Positions 31,474 through 43,508 of a DNA stretch of 64,000 nucleotides are shown here, one piece after another. Both the position numbers and the translations under genes were made by a program. A model generated the notes under the pieces. That model searched no databases. It worked only from the letters and a program-made list of their open reading frames with translations, and was not told the DNA's origin. Position 1 is the first letter of the stretch; each line of letters begins with the position of its first letter. The stretch spans positions 389,568,853-389,632,852 of the forward strand of contig NC_092872.1 in assembly GCF_028372415.1 (NCBI RefSeq), written 5' to 3'. The DNA comes from Notamacropus eugenii. Taxonomy: Eukaryota; Chordata; Mammalia; Diprotodontia; Macropodidae.

Positions 31474-31989
31474 ACCAGTTTTAAATGCAAACATCCAGTG
31501 TCTGGGAGTGTCTTGGTCTCAAGAAATCAGGAATTTTTGATATCTAGAAACTTGTTGTTTCTGGGGATTGGGGTTGGACAAGAAGAGGATCTTAGGCTTC
31601 TGTGCATTGTATTACAGGGTTGGGACATCTGTCCTGGGATCTCAAAACTCTATAGACTCCCAGGTAGAGGGAAGGGGGAGGAGGCAGAATCAGGCAGTAG
31701 GAGGACAGTCCTTGCACTGTCTACTCTCATCCAGAAGGGCAGGGGTACCGCCATGTCTGATTCCACATGGTTTAGCACTGGTATTTGGTTAAGGCACCCA
31801 GGTGGTTTACATTTTTAAAAGTGCATTTCTTTGGGGGCCCTTGCAAACAAGAATGAATTTATTAGACTAATGGGAAATGGGAGCCATGGCAAATACACCC
31901 AATGAAGCCAAGAATGGGGTACTGCAACCACTGAGCCAGAAGCCAGAAGAGGACACAGGAAATGGGGAGACACGTGCCCAAAAGATCAA

Positions 31990-32105
31990 AGATTAACTGG
32001 AAGGGACCTCAGCCCCTTTAGGAGGAAAGTGGGGCCCAGGGTGGCTAAGTATTTTGCACAAGGTCCCACATGTGGCAAAAGCAGGATTTGAACCCTGGCC
32101 CATTG
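31990..32105 (-). mobile_element. MIR fragment
   Basis: aactggaagggacctcagcc and gcaggatttgaaccctggcc. Confidence 0.6.
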
Positions 32106-32154
32106 ACTTTGCCAAGTGAAATCCCTGTGGACTCACTCCACCTTCCCAAGGCAG

Positions 32155-32295
32155 TGAGTCATGAAGCATTTATTAATGTGCACTACTGTGTACCCAACAT
32201 TGTGCTAGCTGCTGGGGCTACAAATATAAGGAAAAAGAGAGTCTCTGACTTCCAAGAACTTACATTCTAATGAAGGAAGACTACATATAAAAGAG
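32155..32295 (-). mobile_element. L2-type tail interrupted by a MAR1 SINE
   Basis: aagcatttattaatgtgcac, tgtgctagctgctggggcta and aagaacttacattctaatga. The SINE follows at 32292. Confidence 0.65.
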
Positions 32296-32511
32296 GGCAA
32301 AGTGGATAGAGTGCTGGGCTTGGAGTCAAGAGGATCTAAGTTCAAATCTAACCTCAGACATTTACTAGCTCGGTGACACTGGGCAAGTCACTTAACCCTC
32401 TTTGCCTCAGTTTCCTCATCTGTAAAAGTGAGCTGGAGAAGGATAGGGTAAACCACCCCAGTATCTTTGTCAAGAGAACCCCAAATGGGGTCACTGATTG
32501 ACTAAACAACA
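32292..32511 (+). mobile_element. MAR1-type SINE with target-site duplication
   Basis: gtggatagagtgctgggctt to ctaaacaaca. Flanked by ACATATAAA at 32283-32291 and 32512-32520. The first bases of the head are missing. Confidence 0.85.
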
Positions 32512-32709
32512 ACATATAAAGGTTCACTGAAAGGATAAGGAGTGGGGTGAGGAAAAGACAAGACATGGTGGCTAAGTTCTGATCCTAAGGGAAGGTTGGT
32601 GTGGACCCTTCCCCCAAATAGAGATTTCTGGAAGATTTCACCCATGGGAGAATTGCTGGCAGGCTCCAGGAATGCTTTCTTGTCTCTCCCTGAGACTACA
32701 TGCTAGGCT

Positions 32710-32955
32710 GAATGGGCTGTAAGAAACTGACTCAGGAAACCTAGTTTGAAGTCCTGGATCTGTCCATTACTTTGGTACTGGGGCCAAATTACCTTACCTC
32801 TCTATACTTCAATTTTCTCATCTGTAAAATGTGGGAATAATAACATTTCCTTACCTGTCTGCCTGGGAGGCAGCATAGTATGTGGAGGAGGAAGGCTGAT
32901 GTTAAAGGGAGACCTGAGTTCAAGTGCTGCCTCCCTAGCTGGGTGACCAAGGAAA
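32710..32955 (+). mobile_element. Two forward MIR copies in series
   Basis: 32710-32855 contains ttcaattttctcatctgtaa. 32862-32955 contains gaggcagcatagtatgtgga and agacctgagttcaagtgctg. Confidence 0.65.
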
Positions 32956-32974
32956 AGAGTGCCCCAGTTTTGTT

Positions 32975-33195
32975 GCTTGGTCATTTTTTCAGTTGTGTCT
33001 GACTCTTTGTGATCCCATTTGGGGTTTTCTTGGCAAAGAGTGGTTTGCCCTTTCCTTCTTCAGTTCATTCTACAGATGAGGAAACTGAGGTAAACAGGGT
33101 TAAGTGACTTGCTCAGAGACACACAACTAAGTGTCTGAGGCCAGATCTGAACTCAGAAAGTAGAGTCTTTCAGACTCTAGGCTACCTAGTTGCCT
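32975..33195 (-). mobile_element. Full-length MAR1-type SINE
   Basis: cagttgtgtctgactctttg, ttgtgatcccatttggggtt, gatgaggaaactgaggtaaa and gctacctagttgcc. Confidence 0.85.
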
Positions 33196-33224
33196 ATGAG
33201 TCCCCTGGACAGCTCCCTAATTTC

Positions 33225-33392
33225 TAGTATTTTTGTTAAATCATTTGGTCCTCACCACAATTCTGTGAGATGGGTGCTATCATCTCTATTTTAGATAAGG
33301 CAACTGAGGCAGAGGTTAAATGACTTACCCAGGGTCATACGGCTTGTGTCTGAGGCAGAATCTGGTCTATTTCTAACACCTCTCTGCTTCAG
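33225..33392 (-). mobile_element. MIR SINE
   Basis: ttggtcctcaccacaattct, ataaggcaactgaggcagag and acttacccagggtcatacgg. Confidence 0.7.
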
Positions 33393-33689
33393 GTGGTATG
33401 TCATAGATGAGTTATGTTCTGCCTCTAAGGAGGGAATTTCCACATCAGGGAATTTCCTATTCTGGTGCACAGATATGATAATGTGACCATGCTTTTTGTA
33501 TTTTGTAAACACAAGGGATGATGATGTTCTTGTGTGTTCAGTTCTGGCTCCAGACAGATTTCTAATGTCCTTTGCTACCTGGCCATAACCCTCCTACCCC
33601 TCATCTTGATGACTGCCACAATTCTGGCTCATTTACCCAAAAATGGTCCTTCCCACCACCTCTCAAGTTCATCCTTCTACCAAGACTTA

Positions 33690-33850
33690 TCGCTAATTAA
33701 GTGAACTAGGTAGGCATTAAATTAAACCAGCACCATTGTTCTTCCCCCTCCAGATTGAATAATTACTTATAATGAGCTTTGATAATAACTCTCTAAATAA
33801 CAGAGAGTTAGCTGTAATTAAGCTGAAAAACTCAAATTCACTTCTTTGGA
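33690..33850. promoter_or_regulatory. Candidate conserved element with homeodomain-like motifs
   Basis: Non-repeat, AT-rich block with several TAATTA/TTAATT words, a CTTTGAT (TCF-like), a CATTGTT (SOX-like) and a 9-bp perfect hairpin (TAACTCTCT at 33786-33794, mirrored at 33802-33810). Function is inferred. Confidence 0.25.
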
Positions 33851-34139
33851 ACAAGGGCAAATACAAACTGCAGGGTGGAAATTTATCAACCTTCTCTCTC
33901 CATGCAACTTGTCCCCACCCCTCATTCCCAATCCTACATGTCTTTAGAAGGGCTGGAAGGCTTCATCAGTCTCCCAAAATGTACAAATCTCAGAAAATCC
34001 TTCTGTGGGGGACTTAGGTGATCACAGGCAGGTTATTTCATCTGATATTTGTTTTGTCAACAACAAAACAGATAGCTGCCTATTCTGAAAGCTTATTGTT
34101 ACGATGAAATGCAAGATGTAATAAAAAAGGGATCTACCT

Positions 34140-34235
34140 TATTTAATCACATCACTCCCAAGCTCAAGACCCTCCTGTGGCTCCCTATTGCCTATCACAA
34201 CAAATTTAAAGTCTATTAACTATCATATTTTTCAA
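34140..34235 (+). mobile_element. L2-type fragment
   Basis: aatcacatcactcccaagct, then cctgtggctccctattgcct, the words that follow the L2 reverse transcriptase. Confidence 0.6.
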
Positions 34236-34839
34236 CTGCAGCCTTTTACAGGTTCTACCAGAACATATCATTTCTTCAGCCAACTGATTTTAGGTACTGA
34301 TACTCTCGCCCTGACCACCAGGTGGGGCTCCATTCCCTATTCTGGAAACAAACCCTTTGTAGGAAAGGCATGTTTTTTGTATTAACAAGGGGGAGATTTT
34401 GCTTTAGCTTGTAGATGTATGTGAGATAGTGTGCATAGCTATCCAAGTTAAATCTTCATGCTCCCATGAAGGGAAGAGGCATCTTTAGACCTGTTACAAT
34501 TTCTCCTGGGTTTTCTTACCTTACCTTAAAATAAGGGGGTTGGCCAAATCCTAACCGATCACTTTAGTTCACTTCCAGTACCATGATGTGTGATTCTACC
34601 AGGAGGCAATGTTAGAGATGCATCAAGGTGATAATGGCTTTGAGGTGAGGGAGAGCAAGGATTCTCCTTCAATATATCTGGGAAATATTGTGATACAGAA
34701 CCAAAATAAAATACAGGAAAAAAGGGCCATGGGGGAACTTTGAAAAAAAAATTTTATTAAGTTTTATAAGTCCAAAAATTAATTGGTAAAAAAGTCTGCC
34801 TATCAATAGAAAAATAAATTAAAGCATTGAAACAAAACC

Positions 34840-35005
34840 GGCCTTTATGTAGTTTACGTAGCACTTCACGTATATTATTTCACTTGAACCTACAATGGAT
34901 AGGCATTGTGGGCAACTGTGTATGTAGATGAAGAAACCAAGGCTGAGGTTAAGGGGTCACACAGCTGACAGCCCAGGTCTTCTTCACTGAGTACAATATT
35001 CTATC
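34840..35005 (-). mobile_element. MIR SINE
   Basis: tttacgtagcacttcacgta, atgaagaaaccaaggctgag and ggggtcacacagctgacagc. Confidence 0.65.
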
Positions 35006-35689
35006 CACAATTCTACTCTGCTATGCACAAACAGTAGTTCAACAGCTAAGATCATTTTAATGAATACCTTAACCAATGCTTACAATTAAGCGGGTGGTGA
35101 TATGCAAACTTCATGCTGAAATGGTTTTAAGTGTGCATGGGAAAGCTTCTTTTGCTAAATTATTCTCCCTGGAAATCCCATTAACACTAGTGATTGGATC
35201 AGCAGAGTACATTGTATTTTCCTTAGTAACTTCTTCAGACACCTTTCTTGGGTTCTCAGAAGGATCAGTTGGTCAACATTTATTGTGGCTGAGGACTGAC
35301 CTGCTCTAATGGTTGATTCTTTATCTTGCTGGAGTCTGGGAGAACATGAATTCCCAGGTGACCCAGCAGGAAGTCAACACAAGGGGGAGGCTGCTTTCTT
35401 GATGGAGAAGGTAAGAGAGGGATCATCAGATCTGGCCCAGGAAAGAACTCCATCCAGTCTTACTTAAGAGAGTGAAAACCAAGGACCAGAAAGGTGAATG
35501 TCCTTACCCAATCTTTTTTTTGAAGACATTACCCCAACTCTGCCTAGCCCATTGTACTTTCCTCAGTGATGTGGTATCTGGCTGTCTTGCACTTTGCACA
35601 AGCTGAGGTGTTGCCTCCATAGGAGGGTAGACCCAGCCCTCAAGGCTCACCTGAGCTCAGCATGATGTAGGGATGGGGGGATAGGGTGG

Positions 35690-35845
35690 AAAAGAGCATA
35701 GGTCTACTTCTATGACTTTGGACCTCGATTTTCTTCTTGGAGCTAATTTCTTCATCTGTAAAATCAGATCTTTGTACTAGATGCCCTATTGGACCAGATG
35801 GAACACCTTAGGTCCCAACCAGTACCAGTGTTCTATGCTATAGTG
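35690..35845 (+). mobile_element. MIR SINE
   Basis: tttcttcatctgtaaaatca, tagatgccctattggaccag and ccagtgttctatgc. Confidence 0.55.
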
Positions 35846-36729
35846 ATTGTAAGCACCAGCAGGCTGAAGAGCTTACCTGGTTGACAAGTCTCAGCTGGAC
35901 CCTGAATGTGACACAGCATTATGGAAATAGGCTCATAAAACTAAAGAATTGGTCTGCCTCCTTCCTTCCTCTCTCCCCTTCCAGATTTACTGAATAGAAA
36001 TGGATTTCCTAGGAGCACACTTACCAGCAGTCAGATAAATAGCTTTCTGGGTACTGCTACATTGCTAATGTGATTTAGAGCTCCATCTGTGAAGCAGCCC
36101 CTCTGGCAAACTCCCCCTCAATGCCCTTTGCAGCAAACTGGCTTTCTCATCTCTGGTCTCAGTGTCCGTTTTCCCCTAGGTCTCTCTGTCCTAGTTGATA
36201 AAGAATCAGTCTCTCAATAGCCAGTTCCATGGGCTATCGTTCCCTTCCCCCAAGGATGGGCAGTGGAGTGCAGCTTCAGGGAATTCTTGGGAATGGAAAA
36301 GACCTGGCACCCTCTCAATCTGAGAGTTGAGCACAGCTGCCCACAAACTGAACAGACTGGGGAGGACTTGTTGGCATGATCACTCACTGTCATGGCTTGT
36401 AGGAGCTATTCATGAAGAGAAAAAGGCAGGAAAACTCTTCTCCTCCATGGTTGTGTCTAATTGCCCTCAGCACACCTGGCATGACCTAAAGGTAGCACTG
36501 CAGGACCCCATTCATTTGGAACCAGTCAATTAATGCAGGCTTTGTGATCACTAGACCATTTAAGTGATCTAGGAAAACAGGGTCTGTGAAGCCAGTTAGT
36601 ATCATAAACAAAGACTGGGGGTGGGTGCAGTACTGTGAGAAAAATAAATTCACTACATCACTTAAAATTTTTTTAGCACCCAGTTCTCATTTCAAAGATG
36701 TGCTAATTACAAATGCTGTGTACCTATTC

Positions 36730-36955
36730 ACATCTTCACAGTCTCAGCTCAAATGACAATTTCTCCAGGGAGCCTTCTCAGATCCTCTCAGCTAACAACT
36801 CCTCTTTCCAAGTTCTCAGAGCATGTTGTGGTTTTTACACATTTTCTGTTATTTCTTATACTTCCCAATAAGCTCTTTGGGGGCAAGGACCATACTGTAT
36901 TCACATTTATACTCTCACCTTTACAGTGCCTTGCACTAAGCAAACACTCAATGGA
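36730..36955 (+). mobile_element. L2-type LINE tail
   Basis: tcagctcaaatgacaatttc, gggggcaaggaccatactgt and cagtgccttgcactaagcaa. Confidence 0.75.
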
Positions 36956-36959
36956 CTGG

Positions 36960-37160
36960 GTAGCAGGGGAAGGGAGGCCCAGAAAATTGTACTTAGAAAT
37001 CAGGAAGACCTGGCTTCAGATTTCATCTCAGACATTTACTAGCTATGTGACCCTGGGAAAGTCACTTAACTTCTCTGGACTTCAGTTCCTGATCTGTAAA
37101 ATGAGGGAGTTAGATTGACCTTCTAAGGTCCTTTCCAGCTCTAAGTTCATGATCCTGTGA
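36960..37160 (+). mobile_element. MIR SINE
   Basis: ttactagctatgtgaccctg, ggacttcagttcctgatctg and tctaaggtcctttccagctc. Confidence 0.75.
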
Positions 37161-37384
37161 AAGCTAGTTGAATGAAGTAAATACAGCACCCCTCACTTTG
37201 TATTGCCCCAGGTAAACAGCAGCTTAAATAAGGGATGAAAACAACCCAAACGCCTTTGCTTCAAATACTACCAAAATTCAGTTTTAGACTGATGATGTGG
37301 GGTCAGATCTGTGGGAGGACCCTGCCTCTTAGATGAGTAAGGAAAGAAATCCAAGAAAAAGACTGCATGGAGACCAGACCAGAC

Positions 37385-39242
37385 AAATCAGGTTAGCTAT
37401 TTATTGGGGAAGCTTTCCTCCAGGGGTCAGTGGGGGAGGGAGGGCGCGTTTCATCAAATGGAAGAAAAGGTGGAGCTAGCTGCTGGGTTCTGCTGTCAGC
37501 CCTCAACCCCACACCTGTTGCCCTGAGAGGATGCCCAATAAAATAGTGTAGAGATCAGGCAAAGCTCACAAAACATAAAAAAAACCCCAACACCAAATTT
37601 CCCAGTGCTAAATGCTTGATGTTGCATCACTCTAAGGCTTTATTCTGCTTGCTATTTAGGTTTTCATCTGCTCTGCCCAACTGTAACCTATCTTTTAATA
37701 AAAACTTTCCGATTAGATTGAGACCAACCTGGTGAGCCACCAAGGTGGAGGTCAGGTGGGTGGGTTCTTGCTGTTGTGGTCTTAAGTTGGAAACAAGTCA
37801 CAGATTTCTCTTAAGTTACTTTAGGAAAGGTCCATAATATGTTGCTGAGGGGACAACATCCAACATCCCATTCTCTCCTTTCCCCATCTTTCTCTCACCC
37901 CTCCATCCCCCGCAACAACACACTGAGCATGAGCCACACAAGTCAGAGTAAAAAACATATTATTGCACATTGTTTATATTGTCATCCTGAGAGCCCTCTC
38001 GATGTACACCAGCCCTCTCCAATACTGCCTTTCAATCTGACCAATCTGACATCAAATGTCCTGACAGCATTCCTCCCCTCACATAAATACACCTCTGCAT
38101 TTTTGCAAATGTTCCACCTCTTGCCTTGGTACGAACAAAAACCTAGACCAGGTTCTCATCCCACACAGAGGCAGGAGGAAAAAGCAAAATGACCCTAAAC
38201 TATTGCCTACTCTTCAAAGATCTTATCTAGGGACTGGTTATAGGGAGAAACTACTCTAGGAAACACAGTTTCAAACAAGTCTAGGGGCCATCTGGAACTA
38301 CAAAAGGCTTGGAAAACGACCTCTGCTAATTATTCTTCTTCCTTCAGACAAAAACAAAGTCTAGCTATCAGCTTTTAGTAAGCAGGCCATAAGATGGTCC
38401 AACTTAGATCCAACTTAGAACACTTTAGCATCATGGGCAGTGCATCACTCACAGACAAAACATTTTTTTCCTAAGGAACCTTCAAGTAACATTAAATCCC
38501 TGATATAATTTGTAAACAAGACATCTTACTGAGCGAAAAAGCTAAGTCACTTCAGGAGGCAGCAGCATCTTAAAACACCTACAAGGCAGAGCATTTGAGG
38601 TTTAAAAAAAGGTTAAAAAAGGGACCCATCCACCCAATCCCATAAGGCAGGTTCTCAGACGCGTTTCTCTATTAAAACAATAACAAGACAGTGACAAATT
38701 TGAACAACAAAAACAAACACAAACATCCATTTGACTTCAAAGCCAAGGAAAAGCTGCATCAACACTTGGCATTTCCCAGAAGAATCAAAAACTTTCTCAG
38801 TGTCATTTTACAGTGGTATAGCTGCCATTGATAAGAAACAAAGTCTTTTTAACAGTAAAAACAGGAAACATTCTTTGACTAGTCGTCTATCCAGGGTCAG
38901 GCAGTCTGGCCTCTGGCCAGGTCTTTCTAATTCCCTGGAGTCCCTGCATTGGAAGACAGATGCAAAGCCATCTCTACACAACCAGATTTTCAGAGGGAAA
39001 TGTTCTTGGTGAGGTATGTTATTGCATTTTTCCACTTCTCACAGTTTTAAAAAGGGCAAAAGTCCCCATAAGTCAGTGCTTCAACAAGGCCCTGGGGAGA
39101 AGAGGCCCTAAAAATAACCAAGCTCTTCAGCTGACATCCCAGCATGTCTCCCACAGCAGCTGACTGCCCATGAAACCATGAGATCCCTCTCCTTTGTTCC
39201 CTCTTCCACTGCTCAAACACACAGTCTTAGGGAGGCTCTACT
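37385..39242 (-). other. CCNJL: CCNJL 3'UTR (inferred)
   Basis: About 1.86 kb between the CCNJL stop and a minus-strand AATAAA. It stands out because no SINE or LINE copy is recognisable in it, unlike most of the window. That fits a transcribed 3'UTR. No intron signature or further coding sequence is evident. The extent is inferred from the poly(A) signal. Confidence 0.6.
37400..37405 (-). terminator. CCNJL: CCNJL poly(A) signal
   Basis: TTTATT on the plus strand reads AATAAA on the CCNJL strand. It is followed within 30 nt by a GT-rich stretch (tttgtctggtctggtctcc). It is the first strong signal found downstream of the stop; an ATTAAA-like variant near 37694 could give a shorter transcript. 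Confidence 0.6.
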
Positions 39243-39675
39243 TTATCTGTCAAAACATCCAGTTGGGAATGAATGATGTCCACTGAAGTAGCTACTCCCA
39301 TAGGCTATGGAGATGCAGTGTCTAGGTTCTGTTCCAATCTGCCTGGGGAGTGGTCCTGGGAGGGTGACAGCCTGGACGGCTGAAGGCTGGAGGGCAGAAT
39401 AAGGGTGGTACAGAGAGGGGCCAGTGCTTCCAGAGAGCAAACTCCCAGACTGATGGGGCTGCAGCGTGTCACGATAGGCCGAGCACAAGTCTTGCACGGG
39501 GGCCTGGATGTGGGACAGAGCAGCTGGTGGCTGGGGGAGGGGGTGGTGGAAGGCTGGCTGTTGGAACAGCACCTGGGTGGGGGCCTGATGTGTGCTTGGC
39601 ACCAACACCTGGGTTTGCAGGGTCAGTGGCTGGTTCTTCACTTTGTTAGCATCCTTGAAGTCACTTTCAAAAGCC
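39243..39675 (-). CDS. CCNJL: CCNJL last coding exon with stop
   Basis: 433 coding bp after acceptor CTTCCAG. It begins [15 protein letters not shown] and ends [17 protein letters not shown] with stop TAA at 39245-39243. The tail is low in charge and rich in Pro, Gln, Ser and Leu. Recognisable CCNJL blocks are [33 protein letters not shown] and TEPRHC. The middle of the tail (about residues 95-115 of the exon) is much less conserved against the human protein I recall. Confidence 0.96.
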
Positions 39676-40402
39676 CTGGAAGGGAAGAACCAAATGAAAG
39701 TTAGGTGAAAGTTTGGTGATAAAAGTAATTACTAAGTATTTTAAAAACAATTATTTGCCCTATATAATAATAGCAAGTTACAGTTATATATTTTTACATT
39801 ATAAGGTGTCTTCCTCATGACAACTCTATGAGGCAATACGTGTAATAATCATTCCCATTTTATAGATGAGGAAAAGGAGGCTCAGGTTTAAAAAAAGGGG
39901 GGGCAGAGGTTAAAAAAATGTTTCCTCAACTAGTAAAGTTGATAGAGCCAGGTCTTCTGACTGCCAAGTTTAGTGTGTTACTCTGACATAATGCCTCTCA
40001 AGAAAAGAGCTGGCCCTCTGTTTAAGGCTGAAAAGAGCAGCTCTCTTCCCCACAGGGTTACCAGCCTTGTTTAACTGGTCTCAGTGATGGTACAAGGCTG
40101 TAGATGTGGTGGGCGTCATGAACAGACTCATTCTAGTGCTCTCTCTCAAGTCGTCTACCTTCAAATCTAATTGACTGAAGGACTTCTTTGTTTTGCCTTC
40201 TCAAGCTTTTTAAGCAGCCCCAGTGATGTTTCTGAACATTTGGAGATCAATGACTCACCCACTTAGCCAGCGAACATTCCAAGACCCCTTGAAATGGCAT
40301 CAAATATGACCAATCTGTGCATTTAGCCTGCCTAAGATGCTGCATTAATTGACATTCCCATACTATTTGGCAGAGATTTGTTATTGTGCATATTTTACAC
40401 AC

Positions 40403-40440
<38 letters not shown>

Positions 40441-43400
40441 TCCTTGCCTCAAAGCATATATCAAACAATTCCTATGTAGCAGGATGGTGTCATTCTAATG
40501 GTAAGGAGCTATCATGTATGCTGAACTAGACACACCAAGCTGCAGACCTCCTAGGCCTTGTCATGGAATCTTAACACATGCATCATGGCATCTCATGGAT
40601 ATAGGGTGAGACTTACAACAGCATGACTTTAACACATGCACTGATCTGCTCCATAGAATAGTGTGATATTCTCTCCAGGTCTCTGGTCCAGGTGGGAGAG
40701 AGCTGCAGACAAATCCTAGAGGCCCCAATGCAAGCTGCAGCTACCATAGATGGTGGGAAGCTGTGAAAAATATGATCTGAAAGAGAAGGTTAAGATTTAG
40801 AGAATGATAAAAAATGCCTCCATGAGAGTTCTATTCACAGTTCTAATCTCCCTCTGTGTCAAGAGGCTACCTTAGGACCAGTCAATTCAAATCTCTCTGA
40901 AGGAGCAAGTGAGCAATGGTGCCTTACCTGCCTGAAGCTCCAGTTCATGGTTTCATGTGGGAGCCCCACCCTTTATGTCCCAGTTCCTCATCAGTCTTGG
41001 ATCACATGAGGCTGGAGCAAGCCAGCAAACTGTCTCATTCTTGTCGCCTAGATCAACCATGGAGTACTGAAAGCCTCAGAACTGCTTTATTTCCACACTT
41101 TTTTCTTCTTTTGAATCCTGGACAAGGTCCTACAGCAGGGGTGGGGCAGCCCTGAATCCAAGCTTGGATTCAGACAAAGGGCTGCACATGAGAACCTAGA
41201 GGGCCACATGTGACCTCAAGGCCACAGGTTCCCCACCCATTTAATATTCTCTGAATCCCCTTGGCCCAGGTATTTGACTAGAAACAAACACCATTCCTGA
41301 GAAACAAAAGAATTTTGTACCATTTGAACAATTTCAAGCTCCATCGGCAGGTGAAGGAAAGAGTTCTAGTCTTCCTTTGGCTCAAGGAAGGACTGCTTTC
41401 AGTGCTTTCAGGTGAGGTAAGGTTGGTTTTGGCCTTCTGGCTAGTAACTGAACCGTTTCTCCTCGTTTTGGACTTGTGGAGTGATAGAGCTCTGTGTGTT
41501 TCTAATATCTAATGTTTGTTTTCTAAACACTGATATCTGAGAAATGGCCTTCTGTGATTTAGTGGGCAGCACCCTTGAGTGAATCTTTTTTTAAAATTCC
41601 AGAACTGCTCTGCTTATTGGATGTTTGAGGTGCTGCTACCTATCTGGACTGATGCTAGAAAAAATTATGAAAATATCCAGACTAATTGACTCAGAGATCC
41701 CACTGCTAAGCATGAACCTTGAGGAAGTTCAAGACATAATGAAACGTCCTACATAAAGCAAAATGTTCACAGCAGAGCCTTTTGTGTGAGCAAAGAACCA
41801 GGAACAAAGTAGAGGAACAAATTGTGGTAGAGAAAGAATGTACTCCTGTGCTCTAAGAAATGATGAACATGATGAAATCAGGGAAACACGGGAAATCTCA
41901 CATGAATCGATGAAGAATCAAGTTGGTAAAAGCAGGAAAACAATATACCCAATGACCCCAACAAAACAAATGGAAAAAATAAAAAACTGAATGCTGAATG
42001 ACTGTAATGACCAAGCTTGGCCTTGGAGGTGAGAAAATGTACCTCTCTCCTCTCCTCTGCAAAGGCAGAAGACATAGAGGTGGAGAACATTGCACATCTT
42101 GTCCCACTTGATGTGCTGGTTAGTTGTACTGAACTGATTTTTCTCTCTTACTTTTTCCTTTTTTGTTATAAAGAAGCTGTACTTGAAGGAGTGCTGTACT
42201 TGAAAATGAAGGTGACATGAGAAAACTTATATGAACTGATGCAAAGTGAAGCAAGCAGAGCCAGAAGCACACTGTAAAGATGATCAACTGTGAAAGATTT
42301 AGCTACAAGGATCACAATAATTCCAAAAGGACTCATGATGAAAAATGCTTATCTACCTCCAGAGAGAGAACTGATGAATGAAAGCTATCAAACTTCTGTA
42401 AAGATGCTGCTGTCTCCTGGAGTAATTTTACTAATTCTACCATTGTCTTGCTTTTGGCCTCTCCTTCAGAGCAGTCAGAAGTTTAGGATTTAGATCTATT
42501 CCAACTTTCTCATTTTACAGATGAGGAAACTATGACCCAGAAGTGAAGTGGTTTTTGCCCAGTCAGCTGGGATCACAGTCAGAGCTGGTGGAGGCTTTAA
42601 AGGACATCCAGTCAACCACTTTCATTTGAGGTCCAAAGAGCCATGGTAGTGCAGAAGTCTGGGACATGTTGACTCTATTTTGTGACTCTTCATTTTGCCA
42701 CTGTACCATCTCATGGGGCCTTAATCCACCTCTACCCTGGGATGGAAGCCTTATGCCAACTCCCTGACATTCTGAGGTGGACTGTCATCTCCTTACCTTG
42801 TAATGAGACTTCCAGAAAATAGTGGGCATATTTCTCTAAGAAACCTTTGGTTTTTGAGAAAGAGAAGATAGGCCAATTGTTGCAGAGGTCCTTCTCGCTG
42901 AGAGAGAACAAGAGGTAGTAATCCATGTAGTGGGCTGGAGTTGGCATGCAGAGGTTCCATCCAAAGGCCTCCAGGAGGAGCAGCTCCGTCTGCAGAAGCT
43001 CCTTCTTACTCAGTACCAGTTGGTGGCTGCACAAGAGGCCCAGGCTGTTCATCTGTTCCAGCTTTGGCACTCGGTCCTCCTTCTCTTCAAATTTGCCTGG
43101 GGGAGGGGAGGGAGGAGGTGGAGGGACATGGATACACAAGAAAGTGTCTGAAACTCTCCCAATAAGGCAAACTGAAGACTCATTATGCCCAAAGAGGCCA
43201 TGAAGTACACAAGGATTTAGGCATGGGTTTAAAGTGGGTTCATGCTGTAGCATGAAGGCCAGGGGGCTTCTGAACATGAGGAAGACCTACCTGGGATGTT
43301 TAACATGGGAATGCTAGCTAGGAAAATTACTGCTACAAGCTTCCAAAAGTCTTTACTCTCACCCCTGGTCCCAACACATTTCCAGAAACCATAGGAAATG

Positions 43401-43454
43401 GAAATCCTGAGCACGTGTCTGACTCAGGTGGCCAAAAATGTGGTCAAGGCATGT

Positions 43455-43508
<54 letters not shown>

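Larger units (their letters stand above)
31495..37380. other. Intergenic region between FABP6 and CCNJL 3' ends
   Basis: 5.9 kb between the two poly(A) signals. It holds MAR1/MIR SINEs and L2 tails. The stretches 33400-34130, 35020-35690 and 35850-36725 contain no recognisable repeat or gene. Confidence 0.8.

Noticed and set aside
42732-43277. 181-codon minus-strand frame taken as a whole CCNJL exon
   Set aside because: Only 42797-43096 is exon; both ends of the frame run past clear splice sites into intron.
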